DNA from: Chaenocephalus aceratus
Taxonomy: Eukaryota > Chordata > Actinopteri > Perciformes > Channichthyidae
Length of the DNA: 64,000 nt
Direction: 5' to 3'
NCBI GenBank assembly: GCA_023974075.1
Contig: CM043800.1
Location: 7,916,482-7,980,481, forward strand
Shown: piece by piece, positions 1-10,864 of the stretch
Layout: each line of letters starts with the position of its first letter
Position numbering within the stretch: the stretch's first letter is position 1
Notes under the pieces: model-generated
The model's database searches: none
Told to the model about the DNA's origin: nothing
Seen by the model: only the letters and a program-made list of their open reading frames with translations
Position numbers and translations under genes: made by a program

Positions 1-699
1 CACACTTTTGCTGATATCTTACGCGAGAAATTCAAACGTGGCTCCTTTTTTTGTCAGCGATCTTACCATCTAACTGCGCATGTGCAGAGTGAGTTTCATC
101 ACTCTAGCTTGTTTGTGATTGGAGATATTGAAGGTGTTACAACCGACCCATGTTACAACTGTCCCTGGTATCCCTACTTATACACCCTCTGTTTATAGCT
201 ATGAAAAAAACTATTAGAAAACGAAGGCTAAAGCTAACGTTAGCAGATCGTGACAATGTATGCTAGTTAGCTAGCGCAACGATTCCTATTATTATTATTA
301 TATATATTATATTATATTATATAATTATTATTATTATTATACGATAATATTGCGACAGAAAAACGTTTCAGTTTACATCACGCTCTGCCGCTCCGTCAGG
401 GAGCTCTGCTCTGAACACCTGAACGGCCCGTTCTAACAGCTGTTCACCAGCGGTCCAGTCTGTGCCACAGTGACTCCGGAGAGTCCGGACCGCACAGTTA
501 CAGTTAACGAACGCACCGTAGCTAATCTAGCTGACCCTCATCCCGGAGCAGCAGAGTTCAGCCGACAGGCAGGAAGACCCGAGCACACAGCTCACGCTTC
601 ATATATTAAAAAATAACACCATGCGCGTCATCATGGCACATAACAACTCGCGACCGCAGATTATTTCGGCAATTACATTAAATGTAAATTATATTTGAC
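1..699. other. Non-genic flank, no gene seen
   Basis: I see no coding segment or recognisable element here. The stretch is moderately AT-rich with a short TTA/TATAT tract near 285-345. Confidence 0.5.
286..345. repeat. AT-rich simple repeat (ATT/TATAT)
   Basis: The bases alternate ATT and TATAT units in an imperfect tract of about 60 bases. Confidence 0.8.
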
Positions 700-835
700 G
701 CAACTTTAGTTACATTTCCATGACTTTTCCAAAACTTTGGGAAAAATATTGTTTTCCATAACTTTTCCAGGGCCTGGAATTTGCATTTAGTATTTCCATG
801 ACTTTTCCAGGTTTTCAATGACCGTACGAACCCTG
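700..835. mobile_element. hAT-like non-autonomous element, right end
   Basis: Repeated 'ccatgacttttccagg'-type segments end in cgtacgaaccctg at 823-835. This is the reverse complement of a common fish hAT-type end (CAGGGTTCGTACG). No matching left terminus is visible upstream, so this is a fragment. The family assignment is from recall. Confidence 0.5.
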
Positions 836-836
836 T

Positions 837-3035
837 CTACTGATGAACCCACAGGGGCATCACAGCCCCCCCCTTAAGACGGGGCCCCAAAGGGGTCCAT
901 GACAACCCAACATCCTTCTTCTTAACTCCAGCTTTTTTACTTTCCTTCTTAGGACTGGAGGATGCTCCTCCTCCGCCGCTGTCTTTGAACTCTTGCCTTG
1001 CGATTTCGTACTGCTTCTTCGCCTCCACTGCCTTTATGTCCCACTCCTCCTTGGGTTGGCTGGCGTTGAGCCACAGCATGTAGGCGCTCATCGGCCTCTT
1101 GGGCGCGCCGACCTCCTTCGGCCTCCTCTTCTTCGGCCTCCTCTTCTTCTTCTTTGTCTCGATCTCAAAGTCCAAGGACCGTGTTGGACCACTTTTTCTA
1201 CACTCTGAAACGGGTAGGTCAGTAGACATCCTACGGCTCTGCGTCTGCGCACGCGTAACAGTATAAATTGGAAACACACTTGGAACTTGCAAACCGCTCT
1301 CATCTGGCTCCACATATGCCAACGGCCTGGAAACCACCACAGGCGGTTGCACACCCGCCCACACAGTACTACCAGCAAGATCGCTGCCCAAAATCATATG
1401 TACCCCATCAAGTGGCAACGCGGAATGCACGTCGACAGACACAACTCCCCGTACCAGCTCACAATCCAGTACTAATGTATGACGTCGCACAGGAATCAAG
1501 CCCATCTCCATGCCCCTCATCAGCACAAAATCCCCAGTCTCTGTCTCTGACGAAAAAGGCAATACTGACTCAACAATAAATGAGTATCTAGCTGCTGTGT
1601 CACGCAACACCTTAATCGGAACATACTTGTCACTACCAACTACTGACACAACGGCTTCCGTTATGAACGGCTCAAAAACAGAACCCACATCCAAGTCGGC
1701 ACAAACCAGCTTCTTATCAGGCACCATGCCCGATCCTACACCCTGTGGCTTTTTAACCAAAACGGCAGAACAACACATGGCTGGAGCATGTGATGAAGAA
1801 CGAGGCTTCCCCTCAGGTTCCAGCAACAGACCCTTCCAATGACCCTCTTCTTGGCAATAATGACATTGGCCCACTCTGGCGTCCTCGGATCGCCCTGGAC
1901 CTGCAAATCTACGGGAGGAGCCTGGTGAAAACGTTGCACCACCGCCGGCCAACTCCAATAGCCACCATCTTCTCCACGTCTCCAATCACCCCTAGAACAC
2001 TTCTCAGTAAAACTGCCCTTATGTGTCAACACACAATCATCCGCTAATTCAGCAGCTCTAAGCGTGGTGGAAGGTTTCTGCTCATTTACATAAGTGGCCA
2101 CACGCTGAAGGATAACATCTTTAAATTGTTCCAATACAATGAGTTCACAAAGAACGTCAAAACTGGCAACCTTTGCTGCCGTGCACCACCGCTGAAAATG
2201 AGAAGTAAAATCACGGATAAACTCCACATGTGTCTGCTTATCCCCCTTGACCCAACTTCTGAACCTTTGACGATACGCTTCAGGAACCAGTTCGTATAAT
2301 TTTAATGCCGCTGATTTTTCTCGAGCATAGTCCAAAGCATTTTCACCACAAATAGCTTAATAGGCCTCCTGTGCTCGCCCAGTGAGTACACACTGAAGTA
2401 ACAGCACTCTGTCCGAATCTGACCAGTTTCTTGCCTCAGCTACACGTTCAAACAGAGTAAAAAAAACGTCAGGGTCACGCTCATTAAACCTTGGCACTAA
2501 CCGCAAGTAAGAAATAATATCGCCACTACCTGATGCCGACCTATCAGAATCATCCTCCACCGGAGCAAGCTTGCCCTCTCCAATCAGCCGTAATCTAGCA
2601 TATTCCACCTCACATTTCATCTTTTCCACCTCCAGCACTTTCTCCACCTCTAAACGCTTCTCTACCTCCTGCTGCCGTAACCTGAACTTCTCCTGCTTAA
2701 ACTGCATGGCCAAAAGCTCTTTTTGCTGATCGAACGTCAAACTAGCTGTCTGAACCATGCACTACCGGCACTACCCCTGCCACACCAGACTCACTCTTCT
2801 GCAGCACCCCCTGCTCAAACAAAGATGACACGATGACAGCTTTAATCTCATGTTTCCGCTTGCTCCCTACAACAGCAATTTCATAATGCTCTGCTATTTC
2901 GACCAACTGCGCATTCTGGCAATCATCTAAGAAAGACACTGAGGGCGCATCCACAAACGCCGACAAAGAAGCCATAATATATTGCCTATACCCAATCAGA
3001 AAGCAACGTATTAAACTGCCAACACGCATGAGCAA
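837..3035 (-). pseudogene. Gmr1-like Ty3/gypsy gag-protease relic
   Basis: Three minus-strand segments read in order as a retrotransposon Gag. An N-terminal part (3035-2742) is followed by a coiled-coil-rich segment with repeated EVEK motifs (2758-2357). A capsid segment (2335-about 1985) contains FRSWVKG, LIVLEQF and AELADD motifs and resembles the SCAN domain, which is known to derive from the capsid of Gmr1-like gypsy elements. A zinc knuckle follows (CHYC...GH, but the last cysteine is replaced by leucine), then an aspartic-protease motif RDTAARYSFI in which the usual DTG reads DTA. Frameshifts separate the segments, and a TAA at 2357-2359 ends the middle one. RT, RNase H and integrase are absent. 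The frame continues into a captured SSRP1 segment and stops at 837. This is a dead, truncated copy; the clade is inferred from the SCAN-like capsid. Confidence 0.75.
911..1168 (-). pseudogene. ssrp1 (fragment): Captured SSRP1 HMG-box fragment
   Basis: Inside the gypsy-derived frame the translation changes to a lysine-rich linker, then GAPKRPMSAYMLWLNAS, then EEWDIKAVEAKKQYE and a serine/lysine tail with KKESKKAG. This is the characteristic HMG box and basic C-terminus of SSRP1, the DNA-binding subunit of the FACT histone chaperone. The middle of the HMG box, helix 2 with its usual ISKKAGE region, is deleted, so the fold cannot be complete. No intron is present, which suggests an mRNA-derived piece, although an exon pair joined by deletion is possible. 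The frame is open and shared with the upstream protease segment. The HMG identity is well supported; how it got there is inference. Confidence 0.75.
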
Positions 3036-3597
3036 AAGTCAAAACGCAACAGAGAATTTTCCCCCTAACTGCCTAACCAACATCTTACTAATCTCACCTA
3101 GTTTTCATGTGGCTTGCGGCGGGTAATTACGCACTGGAACCCGGCGGAGTTATGGAGCGACATGCACGCAGGTAACACCAAGAAATCCTGCGGATGTGCC
3201 CCCGAGACAGCTGTCCGAAAACAGCTGACACTAACCACGTCGCCACAACACTATGAAAAAAACAAACAGACGCCACTTAAGCCTAGCGGGGAAAACTCTT
3301 TACAAAAGCGTAACAAGCAGCAACATCTTACCTTCTGATTAGCACACAAAACCTGACGACACCTAAGCTTCCTGAAACCCAAAAAACATGATGTATCCCC
3401 GAAATTATGCCTTTACTGGGACATGACTCCATGCTTAAATGTTCAAAAGCTCTTTATTTTTCTCATACTGCCTGTGCTGTAGCACCTCTTTTCACCCTCT
3501 GTCTTAAACCAGAGCCCAGTCTGCTCTGATTGGTTAGCTGGCCGGCTCTGTTGTGATAGGTCAATTGCTTAGAGATGTTCCGCCCCTTAACCTATCA
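3036..3597 (-). mobile_element. Putative gypsy leader and 5' LTR
   Basis: Upstream of the minus-strand gag, the reverse complement begins TGATAGGTTAAGGGGCGG at 3597. It contains CCAATCAGAGC and an AATAAAG-type poly(A) signal near 3450, as expected of an LTR. At 3598 the sequence switches sharply to Tc1 transposase, so 3597 is the likely outer LTR edge. The inner edge and primer-binding site were not identified. Confidence 0.45.
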
Positions 3598-3984
3598 GGT
3601 ACACAATACATCCGCCAGCTTGCTTTCTTCCCCTAGTGCATCCAGGTGCCATGTCTTCCCCAGGTAAGCGACCCACACGCACCCGGCCATCCATGTGATC
3701 TTAAATAAAACGTGATTCATCAGACTAGGCCATCTTTTTCCATTGCTCCGTGGTCCAGTTCTGATGCTCTCGTCCCCATTGTAGGCGGTTTCGGCGGTGG
3801 ACAGGGGTCAACATGGGCACCCTGATGTATTGCCGCTATCCAATACGCAAACAAATACGATGCTCTGTGTGATGCTTTCTAACAGAACCAACATTAACTG
3901 TTTCAGCAATTTGAGTTAAAGTAGCTCTTCTGTTGGATCGGATCACACTGGCCAGCCTTCACTCCCCATGTGAATCGAGGAGCC

Positions 3985-5420
3985 TTCCCTTCCTCAGCAA
4001 AACTCTGGAAAGAGTGGTCGCCGGCCAACTCCATCTGTACATGTCCAACCATGGGCTCTATGACCCCTTCCAATCCGGCTTCAGACAGCAACACAGCACT
4101 GAGACCGCCCTCATCAAGATCACCAACGATCTCCTCATTGCTGCTTACTCTGGCCGCCTAAGCATCCTCATCCTCCTGGACCTCTCTGCAGCGTTTGACA
4201 CCATCTCTCACAACATCCTCCTCAACCGCCTCTCAGACCTCCTAGGTGTCACTGGCACAGCGCTGTCCTGGTTGACATCCTACCTCCACAACAGGAAACA
4301 GTTTGTCTCCATCATTGGCTCAAACTCACCCCCGGCCCCAGTCCACCACGGTGTACCCCAGGGCTCTGTGCTTGGCCCCCTCCTGTTCACCATTTACATG
4401 CTCCCCCTCGGCCAGATCATGCGACATCATGGACTCAATTTCCACTGTTACGCTGATGATACCCAACTGTATCTCAGCACCACTCCATCCTCCCAGCTCC
4501 CCCCTCAGTCTCTCATCAACTGCCTGCATGACATCAAAACATGGATGTCTTCCAACTACCTTAAGCTGAACAGCAATAAAACAGAGCTCATGGTTGTGGC
4601 ACCCAAGGCCCTGCTCCAGAAGGTTGGGGACTTCATCCTTAAGGTTGACGGCTGCTCCATCTCCCCATATCCTGAAGCCCGCAACCTGGGTGTGATCCTC
4701 GACTCCACCCTTTCCTTCCATTCCCACGTCAAATCTGTGACCAAATCGGCCTTTTACCACCTAAGGAACATTGCCAGACTCCGACCGTCACTCTCGGAGT
4801 CGGTTGTCGAAACCGTAGTGCATGCGTTTGTCACCACCCACTTGGACTACTGCAATGGTGTCCTGTTCGGGGTTCCCAATAAAACCCCGGACAGGCTCCA
4901 GTATGTCCAAAACTGTGCTGCTAGGGTACTCACACACACGTGGCAGCACATCACTCCCACCCTCATCCACCTACACTGGTTGCCGGTCAAGTCCCGCATA
5001 TCCTACAAAGTCCTCCTCCTTACCTACAAGTCCCTCCATGCCCTTGCCCCCTAGTACCTATCGGACATCCTTCACCCACATGCCCCACCCCGGAACCTGC
5101 AGTCCTCAGACTCTGGCCTGCTTACCACCCCCCCACACCAAACTGCGAACCTTCGGGGACAGAGCCTTCAGTGTGGCAGCCCCCACCCTCTGGAACGCTC
5201 TCCCTGCGGAGATTCGCAACATCCCCATTCTCGACGCCTTCAAAAGGGCCCTCAAGTCCCATCTGTTTGCCAAGGCTTTCAGCCCCTAATCGATCTGTTG
5301 TTTTGTCTGTCTGAATTTTGTTTTGTTATGTTTGTTTTTGCTCTATTACTTGTAAAGCGACCTTGGGTCCCTTGAAAGGCGCTATATAAATCTAAGCTAT
5401 TATTATTATTATTATTATTG
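3985..5420 (+). mobile_element. 5'-truncated L2 LINE (copy 1)
   Basis: The frame open to 5054 carries L2/CR1-group reverse transcriptase. It starts inside the RT at PFLSKTLERVV, then shows [41 protein letters not shown] and the catalytic [10 protein letters not shown] stop at 5054 precedes the usual C-terminus, which continues in another frame (about 5060-5289, TFGDRAFSVAAPTLWNALP). The 3' UTR has the typical 'aaaggcgctatataaatctaagc' L2 tail and ends in a (TTA)n tract at about 5400-5419. Severe 5' truncation is usual for target-primed insertion. Exact borders are uncertain by a few bases because they lie inside the Tc1 relic. Confidence 0.85.
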
Positions 5421-5612
5421 ACCCTGTCGCTTGTTTACCGGTTTTCCTTCCTTGGACCTCTTTTGGTAGGTACTGACCACTGCAGAGCGGGAACAACACA
5501 CAAGAGCTGCAGTTTTGGAGATGCTCTGACCGAGTTGTCTAGGCATCACAATTTGGCCCTTGTCGAAGTCACTCACATCCTTACGCTTGCCCATTTTTCC
5601 TGCTTTCAACAC
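5415..5612 (-). pseudogene. Tc1 transposase N-terminal HTH fragment
   Basis: The frame starts with [17 protein letters not shown] and continues [19 protein letters not shown]. This is the first helix-turn-helix DNA-binding domain of a fish Tc1-like transposase. It ends at NKRQGQ, where the L2 insertion begins. The continuation is on the other side of that insertion, below 3985. Confidence 0.8.
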
Positions 5613-5754
5613 ATCAACTTTAAGGACAAAGTGTTCACTTGCTGCCTAACATATCCCGTCCACTGACAGGTGCCATTCTAATGACATAATCAATGTTTTT
5701 CACTTCACCTTTCAGTGGTCATAATGTTGTGGCTGATTTTTGTATATTTTTGTA

Positions 5755-5990
5755 CATTGCCCAGGGGTTTCCACGTGATACGCTGCAGCAACCAGTTCTG
5801 GTCAATCCTTAGCTCTGACCTTGTCATCGAGAATACCTTGATGCGAACCTTGAGTAGTGGAGGCTTGACTCATGTGGAATGAGTGAAGAATTGCGTGCAT
5901 TGGGGACCATGTCCACACCCATCACGTCTGAGTACAACAATTATATGCAGAAATTCAATAATCTCACATACACGACTGTTAGGGATTAAT
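5755..5990 (+). pseudogene. Uncharacterised 'GCDTTS' family gene, left part
   Basis: The plus strand reads GFHVIRCSNQFW, then SSDLVIENTLMRTL, SSGGLTH, a one-base frameshift near 5878, then MSEELRALGTMSTP and YMQKFNNLTYTT. I recall this order from a large uncharacterised multicopy protein family of fish and invertebrates. The family is not named to my knowledge, and its C-terminal half carries a GCDTTS motif. The matching C-terminal half lies at 13741-14290 on the same strand. Between the two sit two DIRS copies, so this is probably one relic split by insertion. The middle of the protein is missing. The function of the family is unknown. Confidence 0.55.
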
Positions 5991-6104
5991 TTTGTCTTTA
6001 TTTAAGATATTTGACCTTTCGGCCTGTTGACATTTACGACGAAGCCTAAGTCTGTTATCTGTCTTAAGGAATGGGAAGTCTCAGCTATTGCTGACATTAC
6101 GACA

Positions 6105-8300
6105 AGCTAGCCTGTCGGGACAGGATCCCCTCATGTCCACTGGTTGGCCGGCTGGCAACCAAGACACGGGGGCGTCCGCCGCAGAGACTGAGTCCCTCGC
6201 CTTCACGGCCTGGGGCTCATCAACCGCGGCAGCCGCGGAACCGGTTTCCCGCGCCATATCAGGCCGGGTCCCGGTGGCGACAAAGGACGCGGGAACGGGA
6301 CCCCACGCTATACCAAGCTGGGGCTCCCGACTGGACCTCACCATGGTTTCACCCGCAGAGGATGTCCTGGAATTAAATTACATGGAGGACGAAGAGGATG
6401 CCTCTGAGTTCCTCCTGTCTGATTCGGACGAGCAAGAAGACGACGTCTTCATGTCACCACCTCAGGCTGCAAAGCCTGGAGCTCAGGCTGCTCTCTCGGG
6501 CGATAGCACACCAGATTAGCCCTGTCTCAGTATGGACCTACAAGCCGTGTGTCAACGTGCTGCGGCCAGACTAGACATCCCATGGCCCGAAGTGGCCAAG
6601 GAGACCTCCAGGTCCCGTTACGAGGGAAAACTGTTTTTCCAAACAACGAGGACGAAGAGGCAACTCCTCCCGGTCTTCCCGGAGATGTTGGATGAGGTGT
6701 CGGTCTCGTGGAGAGACCGGCCCTTTAGCAACAAGGCCCCAATCCAGGGTGCCTCCTCCCTTGACTGTGACGATATGGAGAGGCTCGGCCTGCTCCACAT
6801 ACCGCCTATGGAACCGCTGGTGGCAGCCCACCTCCTACCGAGGATGGGCCCGTCACCGAGCAGGAACCCCACACTGCCAGCAAAAACAGACCGATTCCAG
6901 TCGACCATGACGGAACGGGCCTACAAAGCTGCAGCATTGTCCGCCAGAGCTCTGAACGTTTCCTCGATGCTAACCGCGTACCAAGCGGAGCTCTGTGAGG
7001 ATCTGTTGAGCGATTCTGGACCGGCCACTCTGGACGAGATAGCCGCGGTCACAGACATTTGTCTCCGTGTCCGACGCTGCGCCGTCCAGGCCACGGGCAA
7101 AGTGATGGGGATCATGGTGGTGCAGGAAAGAGCTAGATGGCTCAACCTCACCAACCTCCCGGACCGGGCAAAGTGATGGGGATCATGGTGGTCCAGGAAA
7201 GAGCTAGATGGCTCAACCTCACCAACCTCCCGGACCGGGAAAAGAAGATGTGCTGGATATGCCCATCGTTCCCGAGGGAATTTTCGGCTTCGCTCTCGCT
7301 TCCATGCAGAGGAGGTGCGAGTCGAAAAAGAAGGAAGACGAGGCCCTCCACCTCTGTCTCCCTCGAAGGGTCCAGCCGCTGCCTCCGCAACAGCGACCCT
7401 TCGCCCAAGCTGCTCCGAACCCTGCTGGATCTAGAGTACCAGCAGAGGTCGCAGCCCGCCCCGAGTCCCCAGCCCAGGCAGGAGACGAGGGCGAGTTGGT
7501 CTAGAAAATCTCCGGTCCCGGCTGCAGCCCAGGCGCAGCCAACCCAGAATTTCGGCCAGCAATCAAGGAGGAAGAAGCGAGCGGCATGACAGCCCCTCCT
7601 TCTCCCCTCTGTGACAGAGCTGGAAGTTCCTTCTCCGGCTCGAATTGTGTTCCCGATGCCTCGAGAGATGCCTCAACGCCATCCTCAAGTCCGCACAAAA
7701 CACATGTCACATCATTATTGTTTAAATAAACCATTTTTCGCTGACGCATCCAGGCTTCGGCCAAGGGCGCAGCTCAAAAAAAATGAAAAGAAAAACAATA
7801 AACAGTCCGTTAACCATAAATCCCCTTCTGAGAGCAGCTACGGCCTCTCTCAAAAGGCGGATAATAAACGGGTCTGTGAAGGCACCACCGCCACGCGCAT
7901 GCGCAGTGCCGGTTGGGGCTTTAAGGGCACTACCGCCACGTGCACACGCAGTGCCGGCTAGAGCTGTAAAGAACGGCCCGTCAATCCTTTCCCTTTCAAG
8001 AGCAGCTACGGCATCTCTCAAAGGACGGATTATTGACGGGTCCGTGAAGCCACCGCCACGTGCGTGCGCAGTAACGGTGGGGACTGTTGAAATGGGGTAC
8101 CACCGTGTTCAGACACTAGAGGGCCCCATGACACAACAAACAGAGTCTCAGATGTCTCAGATGTGACATCTCCGCTGGCTCTAAGGAGCACACAGTGGAA
8201 GATGCTCACAACATCTGCTTGGGTTTTCAAGACAGTAACACGGGGTTACAGTCTCCAATTAGCTGTCACCCCCCCTCGTTTCTCGGGCATTTTGTATTCA
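6105..8300 (+). mobile_element. Truncated DIRS retrotransposon (plus-strand copy)
   Basis: This copy matches the gag region of the DIRS element at 8301-13735 in opposite orientation. Gag reads through 6105-6519, stops at 6517-6519, resumes at 6532-7176, and is shifted by a 71-bp tandem duplication (7098-7239). The tail 7740-8290 holds the same repeat-rich region found at 10815-11330 in the other copy, but with fewer minisatellite units. It ends at about 8300, exactly where the second copy's terminal repeat begins. The 5' end is truncated, and the RT, recombinase and terminal repeats are absent. This is a dead fragment, possibly cut by the later insertion plus deletion. Confidence 0.75.
7098..7239 (+). 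repeat. 71-bp tandem duplication in DIRS gag
   Basis: The segments 7098-7168 and 7169-7239 are near identical (period 71) and encode GKVMGIMVVQERARWLNL twice. Because 71 is not a multiple of three, the duplication shifts the gag frame and ends it at 7176. The other DIRS copy has a single unit. Confidence 0.9.
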
Positions 8301-8326
8301 CAAGTCCTCAGAGTAACATGAAGTGA

Positions 8327-8500
8327 GATGTCTCACTATGGGATGCGCCTCATCGCGGAGCAAACAGAAGCATCAATCTCATTACGCCAATCCTGATTGG
8401 CCGGTGATTCTTGACGTCAACGTCAGGGGAAATCACCCCCTATAAGTAGCCTGCGCCACGACGCATGCGTCATTCAAAATAAGCACCTCTTCTCGCTTCA
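8327..8500 (+). repeat. DIRS left inverted terminal repeat
   Basis: About 170 bases starting gatgtctcactatgggatgc match the reverse complement of 13546-13710 with few differences. The shared landmarks are caatcctgattggccggtg, ttgacgtcaacgtcagggg and gacgcatgcgtcattcaaa. Confidence 0.9.
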
Positions 8501-8522
8501 CCATAGCAAGGAGGGCCGTCTG

Positions 8523-8625
8523 GTGAGACATCTCACTTCATGTTACTCTGAGGACTGGGGTTACGTAAGTAACCTATAGTTCTCATTCATAACACTCCGT
8601 TCGATGTCTCACTATGGGATATTGT
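8523..8625. other. DIRS internal complementary region
   Basis: Bases 8523-8558 are the reverse complement of 8301-8336, which is the outer edge of the left repeat. Bases 8578-8622 are the reverse complement of the outer edge of the right repeat (about 13696-13737). Joining both outer ends in one internal segment is the signature of DIRS elements and is thought to template the circular intermediate. The two joined ends meet at a TTACGTAA core (8563-8570). Confidence 0.85.
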
Positions 8626-8678
8626 AGCTCCCGTATTGCCAGACGAGCTTATCTCGAAGATCACCGATCAACCAGAAT

Positions 8679-9830
8679 TTAACAGGTGGAGTCCCGACTC
8701 AGCAAGGTGCCCAGCACTGCTCGGGCCACGCTTGGAGCGGAGACGTCCAGCCTGTAAAAGCGGACAAAAGTGAGTGGCGAAGACCAGTTTGCCGCCGCAC
8801 AGATATCCTGGATGGAAACACCCTTGAACAAAGCCCAGGATGTAGCCAGGCCCCGAGTCGAGTGAGCCCGCAGACCCAAAGGTGCTTGCAGATTCTGACT
8901 CGTATAGGCCAAAGCAATCGCCTCCACGATCCAGTGGGATAGTCGTTGCTTAGTAACAGGCTTACCCTTGTGAGGTTTAGCCCAGGACACGAAGAGTTGG
9001 TCATTAAGACGAAGCTCTTTTGATCTGTCCATATATGTGTGCAAAGCCCGGACTGGACACAATAGATCCTGCTGCTGCTCCCCGGAGGAAACCAGCTGCA
9101 GAGGAAATGCCTCAATGTCAATTGGGGTACACGAACCAACCACCTTTGGTGTAAAGGCAGGGTTGGGTTTCAACAACACTCTCGTTTGCCCTGGGGCGAA
9201 CTGAGTGCATGAGGGATGTACAGACAGTGCATGGATATCACTGACCCGTTTAGCGGATGCCAGGGCCAGTAACAGCACTGTCTTGAGTGACAGATGTTTC
9301 ATGTCAGCTCCCTCCAGGGGTTCAAATGGGGTCATTTTGAGCCCATTTAAAACCACTGCCAGGTCCCATAAGGGCACCAGCGACCTGGAGACAGGGAGGA
9401 GCCTGCGCGCTCCCTTCATAAAACGGCAAACCAAAGGATGCTGGCTAGCCGTCTTACCCTCAAAGCCCACATGGCATGCAGCAATAGCAGCCAGGTACAC
9501 CTTGATCGTGGAGAAAGCTCTGTGTTTATCGATCAAGTCCTGTAGAAATGATAAAATCACCCCGACAGGACATTGAAAAGAGATGTGTCCTTCTTGAAGG
9601 CACCACTCCTCAAACACCCTCCACTTACAGTCGTAAAGAGACCTGGTGGAGGAAGCTCTCGCACTCTGAATAGTGTTTATCACCTTCTGAGGGAGTCCCA
9701 CTGTATTCAGATTGTACCACTCACGGGTCAGGCCCATAGTGCCCCGTGCTCTGGGCGTGGGTGAAGGATCGCCCTCCCCGCCTGAGACAATCTGTCCCTG
9801 CGTGGTGGGGGCTGCCACGGCTGCCCGCAC
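8679..9830 (-). CDS. DIRS tyrosine recombinase, open frame
   Basis: The 383-residue open frame is a DIRS-type tyrosine recombinase (lambda-integrase fold), which would integrate the circular DNA copy of the element. The core-binding region covers about residues 45-150 (RSLYDCKWRVFEEW, VILSFLQDL). The catalytic region shows R195 (SAKRVSDIHALSV), the H323-x-x-R326 pair (RAHSTRGLATSW) and the nucleophile Y359 (FVRFYRLDV), so the R-H-R-Y set is present. The length fits the family. No frameshift or stop was seen, unlike the rest of the element. Methionine 1 is the longest start and its first 30 residues are low complexity, so the true start may be internal. Whether it is expressed is unknown. Confidence 0.85.
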   Translation of the reverse strand: MRAAVAAPTTQGQIVSGGEGDPSPTPRARGTMGLTREWYNLNTVGLPQKVINTIQSARASSTRSLYDCKWRVFEEWCLQEGHISFQCPVGVILSFLQDLIDKHRAFSTIKVYLAAIAACHVGFEGKTASQHPLVCRFMKGARRLLPVSRSLVPLWDLAVVLNGLKMTPFEPLEGADMKHLSLKTVLLLALASAKRVSDIHALSVHPSCTQFAPGQTRVLLKPNPAFTPKVVGSCTPIDIEAFPLQLVSSGEQQQDLLCPVRALHTYMDRSKELRLNDQLFVSWAKPHKGKPVTKQRLSHWIVEAIALAYTSQNLQAPLGLRAHSTRGLATSWALFKGVSIQDICAAANWSSPLTFVRFYRLDVSAPSVARAVLGTLLSRDSTC

Positions 9831-10038
9831 AACAGCTGATATATCCCCGCCAGCCCGTATATTGCGGGCTAGGGTGGAAACATCAGAGTAGTGTGTGGCG
9901 TTGCTCTTTCACTCTGGCCGGAGTTAAGGAGAACAGAACCAGGGGTGGGAACGTGTACAGAGGACCCGGAGGTCACTCGTGTACGAGTGCGTCCCCGCCT
10001 AACGGTGCGTTTAAATCGTGCATTAAAGAGAACAGCTG

Positions 10039-10690
10039 TCATTGAGCATTTTCTCCCCTTGCGAACAGATTTAACGCGGCTCCGCCGTAACGCACCCACA
10101 GCGGACTCTCGATCCTTGGATGAGGAGTCCAGTCTGCATAGAGTGGTGCACCTTTTGACAGTAATTCCGTCCCTAGGTGCATAACACCCGGTACTTGTGT
10201 CGTTCTCAGAGAGAGGAGACGTCTGCCGCTCCAAGGGATCAGTTTGTGTGCCAGTGTGTGTGACTGGAGACAACGCAATCTCCCCTGGCGGTTCATACAC
10301 GATATCGTGTTGTCTATCCTCACGGGGACATGAAGTCCTCTGAGAGAAGGCAGGAAGCATTTTTGGGTGGGGAACACCGCTAAAAGCTCCGGGTAATTTA
10401 CGCGTGCCCGCTGGAAGTCTCTGTTCTAGAGACCTCTCACCGGGTGACCTTCGTAAGTCCCCTGTCAGCCCGTCTGACCTGCGTCCGTGGTGACCACCTT
10501 CCGTGAAAGGACTGCACCCGTAGGCGCGTCCCGCACTGGAAAAGTCGGGTGTAGTGCCACTACGCATTTCATAATCACCAAAACTCTCCCTAAGCCGTGG
10601 CGTTCGGGGTTTAGTTTTATTATGAGGCCCATGTTGAGCGGGTGCTTTACGAGGACATTCTCCTCCGTAATCTGACTCCGCTCGGTGGGC
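10039..10690 (-). pseudogene. DIRS RNase H remnant
   Basis: In one minus-strand frame the translation gives VVALHPTFPVRDAPTG, RKVVTTDAGQTG and a stop. After a shift it reads on from ELLAVF through LRGLHVPVRIDNT and CMNRQG to ALNLFARGEN. These match the RNase H part of fish DIRS pol (TTDAS, INCLEMLAV, VRSDSMT, YINRQG and DLFAS in intact elements, from recall). The upstream RT catalytic motifs are missing, so most of the RT has been deleted. A longer frame crossing the same DNA (11476-9869) is not the pol frame. Confidence 0.7.
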
Positions 10691-10864
10691 TTTATAGATA
10701 AAACCCTTCTTTCTGGGAGAGAGAGAACTCTTCTCTCCAGAATGTGGGTTGACTCTCACTGGGTTTGTGAAAACAGATAAATTATAACTGTTTTGAGAAG
10801 CCCAGGCAGACATCGTGAGTATCTCCTGCTGTATGCTCCTTAGAGCCAGCTGGGATGTCACTCT

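Larger units (their letters stand above)
3598..5745 (-). mobile_element. Tc1-like transposon, split by L2
   Basis: The minus strand carries a Tc1/mariner copy interrupted at about 3985-5420 by an L2 LINE. The right end near 5690-5745 holds the terminal repeat (GTCATAATGTTGTGGCTGAT) and abuts TA. The left part (3985 down to 3598) reads as the next transposase portion, with motifs such as VPMLTPVHRR, EHQNWTTEQWKK and SDESRF interrupted by stops. The first catalytic Asp region (SDESRF) is visible. The rest of the catalytic domain and the other terminal repeat are missing beyond 3598, where the gypsy LTR-like sequence begins. The copy is inactive. Confidence 0.8.

Noticed and set aside
6571..6908. 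Minus-strand frames antisense to DIRS gag (also 12114-12451 on plus)
   Set aside because: They mirror the gag coding strand in both DIRS copies with no own motif; codon structure fits the sense frame.
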